Assembly: GCA_017616925.1 (NCBI GenBank) | Contig: JAFZXG010000071.1 | Coordinates: 1-7,510, forward strand | Direction: 5' to 3' | DNA: 7,510 nucleotides | DNA from: Clostridia bacterium | GTDB taxonomy: Bacteria > Bacillota > Clostridia > Christensenellales > Borkfalkiaceae | In this document: piece by piece, positions 7,501 through 7,510 of the stretch | Layout of the letters: each line of letters starts with the position of its first letter | Numbering within the stretch: the stretch's first letter is position 1 | The notes under the pieces: generated by a model | Database searches by the model: none | What the model was told of the DNA's origin: nothing | The model's input: only the letters and a program-made list of their open reading frames with translations | Translations under genes and position numbers: made by a program

Positions 7501-7510
7501 CCGTTTGATA

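Noticed and set aside
1..7510. CRISPR arrays, tRNA/rRNA genes, insertion-sequence ends, riboswitches.
   Set aside because: I looked for repeated units, cloverleaf-like arms, transposase motifs and long structured leaders and saw none. Gaps between genes are too short for most of these.

Overview
The window reads as an ordinary chromosomal segment from a Gram-positive (Firmicutes/Clostridia-like) bacterium, probably an anaerobe. The reasons are SigA-type promoters with TATAAT boxes, the uvrB-uvrA gene order and protein sequences, and a ferredoxin-cysteine flavoprotein of the kind common in anaerobes. I cannot name the genus. Base composition is roughly half G+C over most of the window, but clearly lower (about one third in the rows I counted) in the first gene.

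Layout. From the left, a low-GC gene (11-691, +) encodes an unrecognised protein with about four membrane segments. A 157-base gap (692-848) follows. It holds a small hairpin, an imperfect inverted repeat over a TATAAT box, and a very good promoter (789-817). That promoter drives a FMN-binding, cysteine-motif flavoprotein gene (849-1466, +). A strong GC hairpin with T-runs on both sides (1473-1510) separates it from three genes that converge on it from the right.

The right 80% of the window is one minus-strand transcription unit read from 7485 down to about 1534: uvrB (7485-5524), uvrA (5522-2703) and a serine beta-lactamase/esterase-family hydrolase (2670-1534). UvrB and UvrA are the damage-recognition half of UvrABC nucleotide excision repair. 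uvrC is not present here. The uvrB stop and uvrA start are one base apart, so translation is probably coupled. The hydrolase starts 32 bases after the uvrA stop with its own Shine-Dalgarno and no intervening terminator, so it is probably a passenger of the repair operon. The shared bidirectional terminator ends both this operon and the flavoprotein gene.

I found no tRNA or rRNA gene, CRISPR array, insertion sequence or phage gene, and no clear new multi-gene system. The points most worth a second look are a uvrB promoter whose -10 box lies so close to the ATG that the mRNA may be leaderless, the composition shift at the left-hand membrane-protein gene, and the hydrolase riding on the uvrBA operon.
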